A DNA stretch of 64,000 nucleotides from Subtercola vilae (GTDB lineage Bacteria; Actinomycetota; Actinomycetes; Actinomycetales; Microbacteriaceae). Positions 51,292-60,279 of this stretch are shown piece after piece. How positions within the stretch are numbered: position 1 is the first letter of the stretch; each line of letters starts with the position of its first letter. The notes beneath the pieces are model-generated. The model saw only the letters and a list, made by a program, of their open reading frames with translations. It was not told the DNA's origin and made no database searches. Location of the stretch: contig NZ_QYRT01000016.1 of assembly GCF_004923255.1 (NCBI RefSeq), forward strand, positions 1 through 64,000, written 5' to 3'. The position numbers and the translations under genes are program-made.

Positions 51292-51337
51292 AAGAGGTTA
51301 ACTGTACCAGCCAGACGGTATTCCCGGTCTACCGTGT

Positions 51338-51378
51338 GGTGCCCCGACTGTGAACAGAAACTGCACAATCGGGGTACC
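51338..51378 (-). terminator. Terminator-like hairpin downstream of hrpA
   Basis: Arms GGTGCCCCGACTGTG (51338-51352) and CACAATCGGGGTACC (51364-51378) pair over 15 bases with two mismatch/wobble positions around an 11-base loop. It begins five bases past the hrpA stop on the minus strand. No U-run follows. Confidence 0.75.
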
Positions 51379-51382
51379 AGAA

Positions 51383-54300
51383 CTACACGGCGAGCAGCTT
51401 CTGGATGCGCTGCAGCGAGACCGGCTCAGCGGTGCCGAGGGTTTGGGCGAAGAGGCTGATGCGCAGCTCTTCGAGCATCCAGCGCGCCCGGATGATCGGC
51501 GCCGGCAGCACGACCTCAGCGCCCTGGGGCAGGGGTAGCAGCCCCCCGGCGGCCTCGTAGCGGGCGGTCGCGTTCTGTACTTCGATCATCCATGCGCGAT
51601 CCCGGGCCACTGCGTCTTGCAGTTTCTGCATGCGCAGCTCGACCCCGGCGAGGTATCGCGGCACGTGGCGCAACTGTTCGGCACCGGCGGCCGAGACGAA
51701 GCCGGGGTAGACCAGAGCCGCCAGTTGGGCCCGGGCGTCAGACAGGGCGGGCAGCAGTGAAACGCTCGTCACACTCTTGAGGGCCCGTTCGGCGTCGCGC
51801 GCCTTCGTGAGCACGGCTGCCACGTTTGCCACCACGCCGTACATCGAGTCGATCACTGTGGCTGACAGCTGGTCGCGAACGGCCTCGAATGCCTGTCGGG
51901 TGAAAACGAGCCCGTCGGGGTGGTTGAGCCGGATCGCCTGGTCGGCCACCGCCTTCATGCAGTCGTCGAACAGCGCCTGGATGCCGGGGTACGGGCTCGT
52001 CGACAGCACCAGCTTCTCGTTCTGGGTCAGGTGCTCGCGCACGTATGAGACGGGCGATGCCACCGCGAGCAGCAGCAGTCGTCGCACTCCGGCGGGGGAG
52101 ACCCGGTCGGCCTCCTGCTGGGTGCTCATGAGGCGAATGGCGACAGACGTCTTCTCGTCCACAATCGCCGGATACGCGCGAATCACACTGCCTTGCAATC
52201 GGGTGTCGAGATGGCGGGGGAGTTCCGTAAAGTCCCACGAGGTGAGGCCGCTTCGCTCGATGGCGTTGGCGGTCTGACTGGATGCCCGGGCGACGCTTTC
52301 GCGTGCCGCCGAACGGTAGCGGGTCTGCAGCGCCGCAAGGTCTTTCGACGCGGCCAGGGTGTGGCCCCGATCATCCACCACACGAAACGAAACGGAGAGG
52401 TGTGAAGGAATGCGTGATCTGTCGAAGTCGGCTTCGGTGACCGGAATGAACGCCAAACGCGCCATTGTGCGGGCGAGAGCGGTCAGGAAGGGGTCGCCGC
52501 CCACGTCGGCGGGAATTGCCGCCAGCAGTTTGACGGCCCAGTCGGTGGCGGGAACGAAGTTCTTGCGAATGTTCTTCGGCAGCGCCCTGATAAGAGCGGT
52601 GACCAGTTCCTCTCGGAATCCCGGCACCTGCGACTCGAAGCCGCCCGGCTCGAGGCGGGGCAGCAGCGTGAGTGGCACGGTCACACTCACGCCGTCGTCG
52701 TCGGTGCCCGGTTCGAACCGGTAGGTGAGGGCCAGATGCTGATCGCCCTGCTGCCACGTCGCCGGAAACTTGGTCTCGTCGATGTCGGGCGCGCCCTCTG
52801 GCACGAGCGAGTCGAGCGTCATTGTCAGAAGGTTCGGCGAATCGTGGCGCGTCGTCTTCCACCAGCCGTCGAAGCTCCGCGCGGTGTTGACCTCGCGAGG
52901 AACGCGGGCGTCGTAGAACTCGAAGACCGCCTCGTCGTCGAGCAGCAGATCGCGGCGGCGCGTGCGCTCTTCGATCTCGGCGAGTTCGGTGCGAAAGCGT
53001 CGGTTGTCGCGGTCGAAGGCGTGCTGCGATTCCCAGTCTCCATCGACCAGAGCATGACGAATGAACAGCTCGCGGGCGTACGCCGGGTCGACCCGCGAGA
53101 ACTGCACCCGTCGTTTGAGCACGATCGGTACTCCGTACAGCGTGACCCGCTCGTACGCCACCACGGCGCCCTGTTTCTTCTCCCAGTGCGGCTCAGAATA
53201 GGTGCGCTTGCACAGGTCGCCCGCCAACGCCTCGGCCCACGCTGGGTCGATCGAGGCGTTCGTGCGAGCGAACAGGCGGCTGGTCTCCACCAACTCGGCG
53301 CTCATCACGGCGTTCGGCTGCTTCTTCGACAGGCCAGAGCCGGGGAACAGGCTGAAGCGCGTCTGCCGTGCACCGACGTAGTCTTTTTTCGCCACGTCTT
53401 TCAAACCGATGTGCGAGAGCAGTCCCGCGAGAATCGAGCGGTGAATGCCGTCGGAGTTCATCGACGGCTCGCCGAGCGTGAGATCCAGCGGCTTGCTGAG
53501 CTGACGCAGCTGGCGAAACACGTCTTGCCATTCGCGCACGCGCAGATAATTCAGGTGTTCGGCCTTGCAGAGTCGCCGAAACGCGCTCGACGACAGCTCT
53601 CGCTGCTTCTCCTCCACGTAGTTCCACAGGTTCAGCAGGGTGAGAAAGTCGCTCGTCGGGTCGGTGAAACGGGCGTGCAGCTCGTCGGCTCGCTGGCGTT
53701 TCTCGAGTGGCCGTTCTCGCGGGTCCTGCACGGTGAGGCCCGCGACGATGATCATGACCTCGCGGCTGGTGCCGTGGTTCTTCGACTCGATCACCATGCG
53801 GGCGAAGCGCGGTTCGATGGGCATGCGCGAGAGGTCGCGGCCAACGCGGGTGAGCGTGGGTACAGCTGCGTTACCGCCGGGGTTGATGGCACCCGGGTTG
53901 ATGGCGCCGAGTTCACTCAGCAGGTCGAGGCCGTCTTTGATCCCGCGGGAATCCGGCGGCTGCAGAAACGGAAAACTCGCAATGTCGCCGAGCCCGAGCG
54001 AGATCATCTGCAGAATCACGGCTGCGAGATTGGTTCTGAGAATCTCCGGCTCAGTGAACTTGGGCCGGGCGAGGTAGTCGTCTTCAGAGAACAGCCGAAT
54101 GCAGATGCCATCGCTCGTGCGGCCGCTTCGCCCGGCGCGCTGATTGGCCGACGCCTGCGAAATGGCCTCGATCGGCAGTCGCTGCACCTTCGACCGCACG
54201 CTGTAGCGGCTGATACGAGCCGTTCCCGTGTCGATCACGTATTTGATGCCCGGCACAGTGAGGCTCGTCTCGGCCACGTTCGTCGCCAACACGATGCGGC

Positions 54301-55222
54301 GCCGGATGCCCGGGGTGGCCGTTCTCTGAAAGACCTTGTGCTGGTCGGCCGCCGACAACCGCCCGTACAACGGCAGCACTTCGGTTGCCGCGCCCAGCGC
54401 GCCGCCCGAGCTGAGACGCCCCCGAATCGACTCCTCGGCGTCGCGGATCTCGTTCTCACCCGAGAAGAACACCAGAACATCGCCCTCGCCTTCTCGGGCC
54501 AGCTCGTCGAGCGCCTCGTTCACCGCGTCGAGCGGATCGCGGTTCTCGCTGCGCGTGCTGCTCGTGCCGCTTGTGCTGCTCGCCTCGTCTGTGTCGGCAC
54601 CGTCGTCGACATCGTCGCTCACCTCGCCATCGGCCACCAGGGGGCGGTAGCGAACTTCAACCGGGTAGGTGCGGCCCGACACCTCGATGATGGGGGCGCC
54701 GCCGAAGTGCCGGGAGAAACTCTCGGGGTCGATCGTCGCCGAGGTGACGATGACCTTGAGGTCGGGTCGCTTGGGCAGCAGCTCACGCAGATACCCGAGA
54801 AGAAAGTCGATGGTGAGGCTGCGCTCGTGGGCCTCGTCGATGATGATCGTGTCGTACTTCTTCAACAACCGGTCGCGATGAATCTCGTTCAGCAGAATGC
54901 CGTCGGTCATCAGTTTGATCTGGGTGTTCGGCCCCACCTTGTCGGTGAACCTCACCTGGTAGCCGACCCGGTCGCCCACCTCCTGGCCCAGCTCTTCGGC
55001 GATGCGCTCGGCGATCGTGCGCGCGGCGATGCGGCGGGGCTGGGTGTGCCCGATGCTCGTGCGGCCGAGTTCGAGGCAGATCTTCGGCAGCTGCGTGGTC
55101 TTGCCCGAGCCTGTTTCGCCGGCCACGATCACGACTTGGTTCGCGGCGATGGTGCGCGCGATCTCCTCGCGCAGTTGGCTGACGGGCAGCTCCGGCGGAA
55201 AGTAGATCGTCTCAGCATTCAT
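51383..55222 (-). CDS. hrpA: ATP-dependent RNA helicase HrpA
   Basis: A 1279-residue DEAH-box helicase. Motif I GETGSGKTTQLPK lies at about 35-47, motif Ia TQPRRIAARTIAERIAEEL, motif II DEAHERS at about 130, and motif III SATI. After a Asp/Glu/Ser/Thr-rich insert (about 205-235), motif V VLATNVAETSLTVPGI and motif VI QRAGRSGRTSDGICIRL are present. Winged-helix and HA2 regions, the OB-like part and the long DUF3418 C-terminus typical of HrpA (but not HrpB) follow. HrpA in E. coli helps rescue stalled ribosomes. ATG 55222 diverges from the thioredoxin-domain gene. Confidence 0.97.
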   Translation of the reverse strand: MNAETIYFPPELPVSQLREEIARTIAANQVVIVAGETGSGKTTQLPKICLELGRTSIGHTQPRRIAARTIAERIAEELGQEVGDRVGYQVRFTDKVGPNTQIKLMTDGILLNEIHRDRLLKKYDTIIIDEAHERSLTIDFLLGYLRELLPKRPDLKVIVTSATIDPESFSRHFGGAPIIEVSGRTYPVEVRYRPLVADGEVSDDVDDGADTDEASSTSGTSSTRSENRDPLDAVNEALDELAREGEGDVLVFFSGENEIRDAEESIRGRLSSGGALGAATEVLPLYGRLSAADQHKVFQRTATPGIRRRIVLATNVAETSLTVPGIKYVIDTGTARISRYSVRSKVQRLPIEAISQASANQRAGRSGRTSDGICIRLFSEDDYLARPKFTEPEILRTNLAAVILQMISLGLGDIASFPFLQPPDSRGIKDGLDLLSELGAINPGAINPGGNAAVPTLTRVGRDLSRMPIEPRFARMVIESKNHGTSREVMIIVAGLTVQDPRERPLEKRQRADELHARFTDPTSDFLTLLNLWNYVEEKQRELSSSAFRRLCKAEHLNYLRVREWQDVFRQLRQLSKPLDLTLGEPSMNSDGIHRSILAGLLSHIGLKDVAKKDYVGARQTRFSLFPGSGLSKKQPNAVMSAELVETSRLFARTNASIDPAWAEALAGDLCKRTYSEPHWEKKQGAVVAYERVTLYGVPIVLKRRVQFSRVDPAYARELFIRHALVDGDWESQHAFDRDNRRFRTELAEIEERTRRRDLLLDDEAVFEFYDARVPREVNTARSFDGWWKTTRHDSPNLLTMTLDSLVPEGAPDIDETKFPATWQQGDQHLALTYRFEPGTDDDGVSVTVPLTLLPRLEPGGFESQVPGFREELVTALIRALPKNIRKNFVPATDWAVKLLAAIPADVGGDPFLTALARTMARLAFIPVTEADFDRSRIPSHLSVSFRVVDDRGHTLAASKDLAALQTRYRSAARESVARASSQTANAIERSGLTSWDFTELPRHLDTRLQGSVIRAYPAIVDEKTSVAIRLMSTQQEADRVSPAGVRRLLLLAVASPVSYVREHLTQNEKLVLSTSPYPGIQALFDDCMKAVADQAIRLNHPDGLVFTRQAFEAVRDQLSATVIDSMYGVVANVAAVLTKARDAERALKSVTSVSLLPALSDARAQLAALVYPGFVSAAGAEQLRHVPRYLAGVELRMQKLQDAVARDRAWMIEVQNATARYEAAGGLLPLPQGAEVVLPAPIIRARWMLEELRISLFAQTLGTAEPVSLQRIQKLLAV

Positions 55223-55287
55223 CGGCCCTCAATTCTACGTGCCGACCGGCCCCGGGCGCCCCCGGAGGCTCGGGTTAGGCTTGAACA

Positions 55288-56910
55288 ATGGCCAACCGAC
55301 TGGGTGATGCGATCAGCCCGTACCTCCGTTCACATGCCGACAACCCTGTCGACTGGTTCTCCTGGGGTGAGGCAGCATTCGCTGAGGCAGAGCGGCGAGA
55401 TGTGCCCGTGCTGGTGTCGATCGGGTACTCCACCTGCCACTGGTGCCACGTGATGGCACGCGAGAGTTTCAGCGATCCGGCCTTGGCCGAAGTTCTGAAC
55501 CGCGGCTTCGTGGCCATCAAAGTCGACCGGGAAGAGCATCCGGAAGTCGACGCGGTCTACCTCGCCGCGGCTGGGGCTTTCACGCAGAACCTCGGCTGGC
55601 CGCTCAACGTCTTCGTGACGCCGGAGGGCAAGCCGTTCTTCGCGGGAACGTATTCGCCGCCCGTCGCAGTGCAGGGCAACCCCTCGTTCGGCCAGGTGCT
55701 GGGTGCCGTCAGCGACGCGTGGCAGACCCGCCGCGACGACGTCGAGAGCACTGCTCGCCAGCTCACGGCCGCGCTGGTCGCGGTAGAGAACGCAGACCAG
55801 GCAGTCGACGCGCTTCCCACCCCGGCACAGCTGGAGCAGGTGGTACTCGAACTCGACGACTACGAAGACACCGTCAATGGTGGGTTCGGTGGTGCGCCGA
55901 AGTTTCCCGTCGCGCCGGTGCTCAAATTTCTGCAGGCGATGGATGCACCCGTAGCCACGCGCGCCCTTCAGGCCATGGCGGCCTCCGACCTGCGTGACCG
56001 CGTCGAGGGCGGCTTCTTTCGGTACGCCACCCGCGCTGACTGGAGCGAGCCGCACTACGAACGAATGCTCTACGACAATGCGCTGCTGCTCGATGCCTAC
56101 ACCGCTGCGGCGGTGCGGTACCCGGGCGAACAGTGGGCGACCGATACGGCCGCGGGCATCGCCTCGTTTCTTGTCGACGTGCTGCAGGTCGACGGCGGCG
56201 CGTTCGCGGCGGCGCAAGACTCCGAGAGCCTCGTCGACGGCACCGCTTCGGAGGGCGGGTACTACGCCCTGAACGCTGCCCAGCGCGTCGATCAGCCGGC
56301 CCCCGCGCGCGACCTCAAGATTCTCACCGGGCTCAACGGCCTCGCCATCGCGGCGCTGGCGAGGGCTTCTGCGGCCCTGTCGCCGGCGCTCACCCCTCCA
56401 TCGTCAACACAGCCGGGCGCGTGGCTGGCCGCTGCCGTCGCGGCGGCCGACTACCTTCTCGGGCACCACCTCCGCCCCGATGGAACCCTGGTGCGGGCCT
56501 CGCTGGGAGAGCGCACATCTGACGCCCGGGCGACCCTCGAAGACTACGGAATGTTCGCCGAGGCCCTGCTCGCGCTCGCCGCCGTCACGGGTGACGAGCG
56601 CTATTCCCGCACCGGCCGCGACCTGGTCGACAAGGTGCTCGACGCTGGGTTCGCGACTCCGGGCGGCGGAGACCCGGTGCTTGCGGCGCGCGGCTTGCTC
56701 ATCGACGGCGATGTGTCAGAGGGGGCCTACCCCTCTGGAACGAGCGCAGTGTCAGCGGCGGCGTACGCGTTGTACCTTTCGACGGGCGAGCAGCGTTACC
56801 GTGCTGCCGTTGTCGAGGTGTTGACGCCGCTGTCGGCCGATGCGCTTTCGCGGCCCATCGGTTTCGGTGCGTCGCTCGAGATCATATTGCGGCTCAGCGC
56901 CGACGCCTGA
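55288..56910 (+). CDS. YyaL-like thioredoxin-domain protein (DUF255)
   Basis: A 540-residue protein with an N-terminal thioredoxin-like domain ([21 protein letters not shown], then the CHWC motif in [15 protein letters not shown]). [18 protein letters not shown] and the six-hairpin-like (alpha/alpha) domain follow, with [11 protein letters not shown] and [17 protein letters not shown]. Bacterial YyaL and human spermatogenesis-associated protein 20 share this layout; function is unknown. It is cytoplasmic. At 540 residues it is shorter than the ~650-700 usual for the family, the missing part being inside the barrel. Confidence 0.93.
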   Translation: MANRLGDAISPYLRSHADNPVDWFSWGEAAFAEAERRDVPVLVSIGYSTCHWCHVMARESFSDPALAEVLNRGFVAIKVDREEHPEVDAVYLAAAGAFTQNLGWPLNVFVTPEGKPFFAGTYSPPVAVQGNPSFGQVLGAVSDAWQTRRDDVESTARQLTAALVAVENADQAVDALPTPAQLEQVVLELDDYEDTVNGGFGGAPKFPVAPVLKFLQAMDAPVATRALQAMAASDLRDRVEGGFFRYATRADWSEPHYERMLYDNALLLDAYTAAAVRYPGEQWATDTAAGIASFLVDVLQVDGGAFAAAQDSESLVDGTASEGGYYALNAAQRVDQPAPARDLKILTGLNGLAIAALARASAALSPALTPPSSTQPGAWLAAAVAAADYLLGHHLRPDGTLVRASLGERTSDARATLEDYGMFAEALLALAAVTGDERYSRTGRDLVDKVLDAGFATPGGGDPVLAARGLLIDGDVSEGAYPSGTSAVSAAAYALYLSTGEQRYRAAVVEVLTPLSADALSRPIGFGASLEIILRLSADA

Positions 56911-56914
56911 GGCG

Positions 56915-57820
56915 TCAGTAGATCGCCGCCCCGACCAGCGGGAGCGCGTCGTCGACCGACCACTCGGTCAGCGACCCGTCGTAGATTGCCACGTCGGTGA
57001 CCCCGATGAGAGCGAGTGCGAGAGCGTCGGCCGCCGCCGCAATCGCACCATCGCAGTAGGCCACGATGAGAGTCGGTGTGCCCGCGACGGCAGACCGAGC
57101 GGTGAGATCGAGCGTCGGGGCGAACAGGGCTCGCAGGGCATCCGGTTTCAGAAATGCGTTCGTCTCAGCGTCGACCAGGCGCCCGGAGGGCACGCTGACG
57201 CTGCCGGGAATGTGCCCACGCCGGGCGCGCTCGCCTGACTCTGCGGCGAACTCGCTGGCCGGAACGGCGCACACCAACGTGGCAGCGGCCTCGCCCGAGA
57301 CGACCGACGCGACGAATGTCTTGTCTGCCCAGAGCTGTGGGCGCTCGGTCGACGTGAATGCGCCTCGAGCCGGTTCGACAGAGCCGGTGTCGATGGGACG
57401 GTCTTCGTGGTTCCACTTGGTGAGGCCACCGTCGAGCACTGCGACGCGGTCGTAGCCGTTGGCCCGGAAGAGCCACCAGAGCCGGGCTGCCCACTGGCCC
57501 GCGGCGGTGTCGTAGACGATCACGGTGCTGTCGTTCGTCACTCCGACGGCGGCCGCGGCAGCCTCGAACTGCGCGATGCTGGGGCGTTCGAAGCCGAACG
57601 CGCCAGTCGGGTTGCTGAACTCGTCAATCAGATCAGCGAAGATGGCGCCCGGAATGTGCCCGCCCACCAGGTACTGGTCGAGCCCGCTGAGCCAGGTGGG
57701 GTGGCTGTCGAAGCCCGTCACCCGGAGAACGCTCGCGTCGAGCACCACCACAGAATCAGAACCGATGTGGTCGCAGAGCCACTGGGTCGAGACAATGGGT
57801 GCGACAAGAGGCGAGACCAT
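56915..57820 (-). CDS. Thiosulfate/3-mercaptopyruvate sulfurtransferase (double rhodanese)
   Basis: A ~301-residue tandem rhodanese. The first domain has VVVLDASVL, GHIPGAIFADLI and VIVYDTAAGQWAARLWWLF with no catalytic Cys. The second has RRGHIPGSVSVP and the active-site loop in TLIVAYCDGAIAAA, a Cys followed by DGAIA rather than the common RxGxT. The start is uncertain: ATG 57820 begins the conserved sequence; GTG 57934 would add a 38-residue Ala/Ser/Thr-rich leader. It converges on the YyaL-like gene with four bases between stops. Confidence 0.9.
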   Translation of the reverse strand: MVSPLVAPIVSTQWLCDHIGSDSVVVLDASVLRVTGFDSHPTWLSGLDQYLVGGHIPGAIFADLIDEFSNPTGAFGFERPSIAQFEAAAAAVGVTNDSTVIVYDTAAGQWAARLWWLFRANGYDRVAVLDGGLTKWNHEDRPIDTGSVEPARGAFTSTERPQLWADKTFVASVVSGEAAATLVCAVPASEFAAESGERARRGHIPGSVSVPSGRLVDAETNAFLKPDALRALFAPTLDLTARSAVAGTPTLIVAYCDGAIAAAADALALALIGVTDVAIYDGSLTEWSVDDALPLVGAAIY

Positions 57821-58149
57821 GCGGGGTGAGGCCGTCGTGCGCTCGTGCGAGTGGGCAGGCCTCGCGAGAGGGATGACGTGTGCGGCGATTCCGGCGGTGG
57901 CCGGAGAGCCTGAGGTCGTACGTGAATCGTTCACGGCCCCAACGCTAGCCCCGCAGAGCGTCGGGCAGCTGGGTATTGCAACAGAGTGTAATAACCCGCT
58001 CGGGTACTGCGGTCGCAACGGCAAATGCCCGCGCACACCCTGAATTCGGGCGGTACGCGGGCAGGTGGTCGATCGTCGTGGTGAAGCACAGACTCGGTGA
58101 GCACAGACTCGGTGAGCACAGATGTGACGAAGCCGAGACGCCATCGGGG
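57821..58149. other. Intergenic region with a short direct repeat (58086-58122)
   Basis: 329 bases if the rhodanese begins at 57820. GCACAGACTCGGTGA occurs twice in tandem (58086-58115) and begins a third time at 58116, making a 15-base tandem repeat. Promoter elements for the rhodanese must lie here; I cannot place them. Confidence 0.6.
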
Positions 58150-58776
58150 CTAGCGCAGCACCTTGCGTGCGGTGATCTGGCCGGTGTCGAAGCCGAGCAG
58201 GTGCAGGCCACCGTGGAAGCGCGCGTGTTCGACTTTGATGCAACGATCCATGACGACGGTGAGCCCCTTGCTCTCGCCGTAGACTGCTGCGTCTTGGTTC
58301 CAGATACCGAGCTGGATCCACACCGTCTTCGCGCCGACCGCGAGCACGTCGTCGATGACCGACGGAATGTCGCTGGCCTTACGGAACACATCGACGATGT
58401 CGGGAACCTCGGGCAGCGACGCCAGATTGGGGTAGGCCTTCTGGCCCAGAATGGTGTCGGCATTCGGGTTCACGAAGTACACGCGGTAGTCGGCCGACTG
58501 AAGCAGGTACGTGCCGACGAAGAAACTCGACCGAGCCGGGTTCGGCGAGGCGCCGACAATGGCAATCGACTTCGCTGCACGCAGAATCTTCAGGCGAGCC
58601 TTGGCATCGGGGCCAACCCAGGTGCGCTGTGATTTCAGCAGCTTGGCGAGAGGAGAGCTGGCCGGAACGTCGCAGGTCAGCCCATTGGCGAACTGCGTGG
58701 TGACGGTGTCGGTGGTGACGTTGTCGGTCTGTGCGGCCTCGGCCGCACCACCCGGTGCATCGATGGTGAGTGACAT
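58150..58776 (-). CDS. CoA-binding domain protein (YccU-like)
   Basis: A 208-residue protein with an N-terminal ~60-residue extension and a Rossmann-like CoA-binding domain (SIAIVGASPNPARSSFFVGTYLL, VYFVNPNADTILGQKAYPNLASLP, VDVFRKASDIPSVIDDVLAVGAKTVWIQLGIWN in two blocks, then VVMDRCIKVEH). The fold is that of succinyl-CoA synthetase alpha N-terminal domains; single-domain proteins of this group bind CoA in vitro. ATG 58776 overlaps the MetY stop by one base (TAATG), so it is co-translated with the sulfhydrylase and may serve its acetyl-ester substrate metabolism. Confidence 0.92.
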   Translation of the reverse strand: MSLTIDAPGGAAEAAQTDNVTTDTVTTQFANGLTCDVPASSPLAKLLKSQRTWVGPDAKARLKILRAAKSIAIVGASPNPARSSFFVGTYLLQSADYRVYFVNPNADTILGQKAYPNLASLPEVPDIVDVFRKASDIPSVIDDVLAVGAKTVWIQLGIWNQDAAVYGESKGLTVVMDRCIKVEHARFHGGLHLLGFDTGQITARKVLR

Positions 58777-60068
58777 TACTTACCCTCCGTTGCTTTGGCC
58801 AGAGCTTGGTCTAAGTCGTAAACGATGTCGTCGGGGTCTTCTATTCCCACGCTGATGCGCACGATGCCCGGCAGAACGCCTGCTTCGAGCAGCTGCTGCT
58901 CAGAGAGTTGCGCGTGCGTGGTGGAGGCGGGGTGGATGACGAGGGTCTTGGCGTCACCGATGTTCGCCAGGTGGCTCGCGAGGTCGACGGACTCGATGAA
59001 CGTGCGGCCGGCGTCGCGGCCACCCTTCACTCCGAAGCTGAAGACCGAGCCGGGGCCCTTCGGCAGGTACTTGAGGCCACGTTCGTAGTGCTCGTGGCCC
59101 GGCAGGCCTGCCCAGTTGACGAAGTCGACGCGCGGGTCGTTGTCGAGCCACTCGGCGACGATTCGAGCGTTGTCGACGTGTGCCTGCATGCGGAACGCGA
59201 GGGTCTCGACTCCCTGTGCGAGCAGAAAGGCCGAATGTGGGGCGAGAACGGGACCGATGTCACGCAACTGCTCGGCGCGCAGACGTGTGAGAAACGCGTA
59301 TTCGCCGAAGTTGCCCGACCACTCGAGGCCGCCGTAGCTCGGCACCGGCTGGCCGAACAGCGGGAACTTCTCGCTGTGCCAGTCGAACCGACCGCTCTCG
59401 ATGACAATGCCGCCAAGCGTGGTGCCGTGGCCGCCCAAGAACTTGGTGGCCGAGTGGATGACCACGTCGGCACCCCACTCGATGGGGCGGTTGAGGTAGG
59501 GGGTGGCGATGGTCGAGTCGATGATGAGCGGCAGCCCGTGGGCGTGCGCCACGTCGGCCAGACCCTCGATGTCGGCGATCTCGCCAGACGGGTTGGCCAC
59601 CGTCTCTGCGAAGATGAATTTGGTCTTGTCAGTGATCGCAGCGGCGTAGTCGGCGGGGTCTGAGCTTCTGACGAAGGTCGTGTCGACGCCGAACCGGCGA
59701 AGGGTCACGTCGAGCTGCGTGATCGAGCCGCCATAGAGGTTGGCCGATGAGACGATGTGATCGCCTGCTCCCGCGAGAGACGCGAACGTGATGTACTGCG
59801 CGGCGAGACCGCTGGCCGTCGCCACAGCGCCGAGGCCGCCTTCGAGGCTGGCCACCCGCTCTTCGAATGCAGCAACGGTGGGGTTCGACAGACGGCTGTA
59901 GACGTTGCCGTATTTCTGCAGAGCGAACCTGGCCGCAGCATCCGCAGTGTCGTCGAAAACGAACGCCGACGTCTGGTAGATGGGCAGGGCGCGAGCACCC
60001 GTCACCGCATCAGGAATGTTGCCTGCGTGGATTGCCCGAGTTCTGAAGCCGTATTCGCGATCTGCCAT
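58776..60068 (-). CDS. metY: O-acetylhomoserine (O-acetylserine) sulfhydrylase
   Basis: A 430-residue PLP enzyme of the Cys/Met metabolism family. RAIHAGNIPDAVTGARALPIYQTSAF at the start, YSRLSNPT, SLEGGLGAVATASGLAAQY and the Schiff-base Lys in VIHSATKFLGGHGTTLGG (Lys at about 207) are present. The long insert (DWHSEKFPLFGQPVPSYGG) identifies the MetY group rather than cystathionine gamma-synthase. It makes homocysteine from O-acetylhomoserine and sulfide. Its upstream leader has a CCTGC/GCAGG hairpin but no SAM riboswitch I can recognise. It overlaps the CoA-binding gene by one base. Confidence 0.96.
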   Translation of the reverse strand: MADREYGFRTRAIHAGNIPDAVTGARALPIYQTSAFVFDDTADAAARFALQKYGNVYSRLSNPTVAAFEERVASLEGGLGAVATASGLAAQYITFASLAGAGDHIVSSANLYGGSITQLDVTLRRFGVDTTFVRSSDPADYAAAITDKTKFIFAETVANPSGEIADIEGLADVAHAHGLPLIIDSTIATPYLNRPIEWGADVVIHSATKFLGGHGTTLGGIVIESGRFDWHSEKFPLFGQPVPSYGGLEWSGNFGEYAFLTRLRAEQLRDIGPVLAPHSAFLLAQGVETLAFRMQAHVDNARIVAEWLDNDPRVDFVNWAGLPGHEHYERGLKYLPKGPGSVFSFGVKGGRDAGRTFIESVDLASHLANIGDAKTLVIHPASTTHAQLSEQQLLEAGVLPGIVRISVGIEDPDDIVYDLDQALAKATEGK

Positions 60069-60279
60069 GCCCCAACGCTACCCGAGCGCTCTGGCCCGGA
60101 TGCCCGGGGTCGACTCCCTTGGTAACAATTCCCCTGCTCGTGGCCCTGTGCAGGAGTAGTTCGAAGGCGGTGACCCATCGTTCTGAACATCCGCATCGAA
60201 TGGATGTCAATGCACGGCTGCCCCGCAGCATCCCAAGCTAAACTCGAACCATGTCAAAGTCGACCGAAAGAAGTGCCCG

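Noticed and set aside
52736-55453. A very long open frame on the plus strand opposite hrpA (about 900 codons)
   Set aside because: It is antisense to a fully conserved helicase and is open because of third-position GC bias. The translation has no recognisable domain.
60069-60279. SAM or other riboswitch upstream of metY
   Set aside because: A short CCTGC/GCAGG hairpin is visible, but I could not match the conserved core of SAM-I, SAM-II or SAM-IV riboswitches. No feature was called.
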